Below, piece by piece: positions 7,287 through 8,126 of a DNA stretch of 8,126 bases (position 1 is its first letter; each line of letters starts with the position of its first letter). The translations under genes and the position numbers were made by a program. The notes beneath the pieces are model-generated. The model searched no databases. It was not told the origin of the DNA and saw only the letters and a list, made by a program, of their open reading frames with translations. Source of the stretch: Methanobacterium sp. (GTDB lineage Archaea; Methanobacteriota; Methanobacteria; Methanobacteriales; Methanobacteriaceae); contig JAJFTX010000166.1 of assembly GCA_021372715.1 (NCBI GenBank), positions 1 to 8,126 on the forward strand. Direction: 5' to 3'.

Positions 7287-7312
7287 TAACCAAATAGTTA
7301 ACTAATTTTTTT
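7280..7312 (+). terminator. Hairpin plus T7 tract between the two small paralogs
   Basis: TGGTT (7280-7284) pairs with AACCA (7288-7292) around a 3-base loop that overlaps the stop codon of the 52-aa gene. The palindrome TAGTTAACTA (7295-7304) and then seven Ts (7306-7312) follow. The T7 tract is the longest T run just after a gene in this window, and it is a plausible archaeal terminator that would separate the two small genes transcriptionally. Confidence 0.4.
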
Positions 7313-7319
7313 GATCTAG

Positions 7320-7327
7320 TTTATAGT
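7320..7327 (+). promoter_or_regulatory. Candidate TATA box for the 51-aa membrane protein gene
   Basis: TTTATAGT is 36 bases before the ATG at 7364 and directly follows the T7 tract. Initiation near 7347 would leave a short leader holding the GGGTGAT ribosome binding site. This position fits an independent promoter for the second paralog, but the match is only partial. Confidence 0.3.
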
Positions 7328-7353
7328 GGAATTGAATTAGGATAAACTCAAGC

Positions 7354-7360
7354 GGGTGAT
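7354..7360 (+). promoter_or_regulatory. Ribosome binding site of the 51-aa gene, short spacing
   Basis: GGGTGAT matches the archaeal Shine-Dalgarno core (GGTGAT) but lies only 3 bases before the ATG at 7364. An ATG at residue 5 (7376) would have a 15-base spacing, so the first ATG is preferred, though the short spacing is unusual. Confidence 0.55.
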
Positions 7361-7363
7361 AAT

Positions 7364-7519
7364 ATGGATAATAAGATGAATGGGATAATAATGATAATCG
7401 TAGGGATTTTATTAGCGGTGATTTATTTTGCAATTCCTACATTTTTAATATACACCTATTGGTTGGCAATAATAATTTTCCTACTTTATGGGATTTATCT
7501 ATATCAAAAAAAGGGTTAA
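7364..7519 (+). CDS. Small hydrophobic membrane protein, 51 aa, second of the tandem pair
   Basis: The 51 residues start MDNKMNGIIM and end YLYQKKG. There are two hydrophobic stretches (about 8-23 and 27-47) around an Ile-Pro-Thr-Phe turn (Pro25), then Tyr30, Tyr32, Trp33-Leu34-Ala35 and a basic tail (QKKG), which suggests a cytoplasmic C-terminus. It aligns gaplessly with the preceding 52-aa protein, sharing Gly14, Ile15, Ala18, Ile24-Pro25, Phe27, Trp33-Leu34-Ala35 and Ile37. The basic tail and more Tyr residues set it apart. A GGGTGAT ribosome binding site and a possible private promoter precede it. Family and function are unrecognised. Conservation of a shared core between two neighbours argues strongly that both are real proteins. 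Confidence 0.77.
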   Translation: MDNKMNGIIMIIVGILLAVIYFAIPTFLIYTYWLAIIIFLLYGIYLYQKKG

Positions 7520-7693
7520 TATATTAAACTTATTTATATTTTCCCTACCATTTTTATATGGATTCTAAAACAACTTCTTCTGCAGAGAGTGTTAGTCAAA
7601 GCATTTAAAAGTCTTGATGATGAATAAATTTTTTCACTATCAAAACCATCATGTTGGATTGAGATTTTTAATTTTAAAAAAGGAGGGTATAGA
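7520..7693 (+). promoter_or_regulatory. 174-base AT-rich leader/promoter region of the hydrolase gene
   Basis: The spacer holds a TATA-like TTTATATG (7553-7560) and a T6 run (about 7629-7634), and ends in a strong AGGAGGG ribosome binding site (7681-7687), 6 bases before the ATG at 7694. A start near 7585 would give a leader of about 110 bases. Within it, ATGATG (about 7616-7621) could pair weakly with CATCAT (7647-7652). No riboswitch-like structure is recognised. Confidence 0.3.
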
Positions 7694-8126
7694 ATGACTG
7701 ATTATGTCTTGGTTCATGGTGGAGATGTATCCACAGAAACTTGGAATTCACTCACCACTGGAGAACTGATCTATACGGCTAATGGAAGATTAGGAGGCAG
7801 GGTATGGGAAACCGTAACCCCGGTACTAAAATCGAAAGGTCACCGTACCTTCACTCCTACGCTCATAAATGAGCATAACTGCAACTTACATGGTCATATA
7901 GAACAGATTTGTCTTTTAATAGAAGAAAATAAACTCAATAACGTCATATTGGTAGGACATAGTTATGGTGGGATGATTATAACTGGTGTGGCCAGTCAAA
8001 TGCCGGATGTAATTGGAAAACTGGTATACCTTGATGCTGCAATTCCTGATCCAGGACAATCACTTTTTGATCTATTAGAAGCTAGTGGTAATGACCCTTT
8101 AACTGGGATTCCCGGTCTTGAACCTG
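7694..8126 (+). CDS. Alpha/beta-hydrolase (esterase-like), 3'-truncated by window edge
   Basis: The visible 144 residues start MTDYVLVHGG and run off the right edge in frame. HGG at 8-10 is the oxyanion-hole region after the first strand. GHSYGGMIITGVA at 88-100 is the nucleophile elbow with catalytic Ser90. LVYLDAAIPDPGQSLFDLL after about 112 matches the strand and loop that follow in plant-esterase/HNL-like alpha/beta hydrolases. The catalytic Asp and His are expected beyond the window. Compared with that family's usual HGAWHGGWCW start, about 20 extra residues (about 13-33) separate HGG from the GGRVW segment. There is no signal peptide or membrane segment, so the protein is probably cytosolic. 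The ATG has an AGGAGGG site 6 bases upstream. The substrate is unknown: an ester, lactone or carbon-carbon bond hydrolase are all possible. Confidence 0.9.
   Translation, partial: MTDYVLVHGGDVSTETWNSLTTGELIYTANGRLGGRVWETVTPVLKSKGHRTFTPTLINEHNCNLHGHIEQICLLIEENKLNNVILVGHSYGGMIITGVASQMPDVIGKLVYLDAAIPDPGQSLFDLLEASGNDPLTGIPGLEP

Noticed and set aside
7558..7608. Short ATG frame coding 16 residues (MDSKTTSSAESVSQSI).
   Set aside because: It is too short, has no Shine-Dalgarno site, and its ATG overlaps the TATA-like element.
7520..7627. Open frame continuing in phase past the TAA of the 51-aa gene (to a TAA at about 7625), with codons reading ...QLLLQRVLVKAFKSLDDE near the end.
   Set aside because: It has no ribosome binding site or ATG of its own and would need readthrough. 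About 35 stop-free codons can occur by chance, so it could at most be a decayed gene remnant.
7616..7652. ATGATG/CATCAT inverted repeat in the hydrolase leader as a possible riboswitch or attenuator.
   Set aside because: It has only 6 bp with a 25-base loop in AT-rich sequence and no conserved riboswitch core.
1..8126. CRISPR arrays, tRNA or rRNA genes, insertion sequences, attachment sites, defence or toxin-antitoxin modules.
   Set aside because: No regularly spaced repeats, cloverleaf-like sequences, transposase motifs or long terminal inverted repeats were seen on reading either strand.

Overview
The window looks like chromosomal DNA of a methanogenic archaeon, most likely a Methanobacterium-type member of the Methanobacteriales. 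This is inferred from low-GC coding sequence, strong GGAGGTGA-type ribosome binding sites alongside TTG and GTG starts, very AT-rich spacers with TATA-like boxes and oligo-T tracts, and multi-PAS HisKA_2 histidine kinases of the kind common in that group. No taxonomic marker gene (rRNA, mcr) is present, so the assignment is tentative. Every gene I can support lies on the + strand.

Left part (1-4140): two tandem, related soluble sensor histidine kinases. The first is cut by the left edge and shows two PAS domains followed by HisKA_2 and HATPase_c. The second is complete at 894 residues: an N-terminal coiled coil, five PAS domains, HisKA_2 and HATPase_c. Neither has a membrane segment in the part seen or a receiver domain, and no response regulator lies in the window. 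An imperfect hairpin sits in the spacer between them.

Middle (4190-7030): a 54-residue two-helix membrane protein, then an ABC exporter cassette made of an ATPase and a fused-dimer, roughly 12-TM ABC-2 permease of the type annotated as a putative exporter of polyketide antibiotics (COG3559-like). The two exporter genes are 3-6 bp apart and are almost certainly co-transcribed.

Right part (7128-8126): two tandem paralogous small membrane proteins of 52 and 51 residues, each with its own strong ribosome binding site and separated by a hairpin plus a T7 tract. They are followed by an alpha/beta-hydrolase (esterase-like) gene cut by the right edge.

A functional link is only suggested. The kinases would sense cytosolic or small-molecule cues, while the exporter and the three small hydrophobic proteins act at the membrane. 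Nothing in the sequence proves they form one system. The least explained items are the three small membrane proteins and the Cys/His-containing PAS domain of the second kinase.
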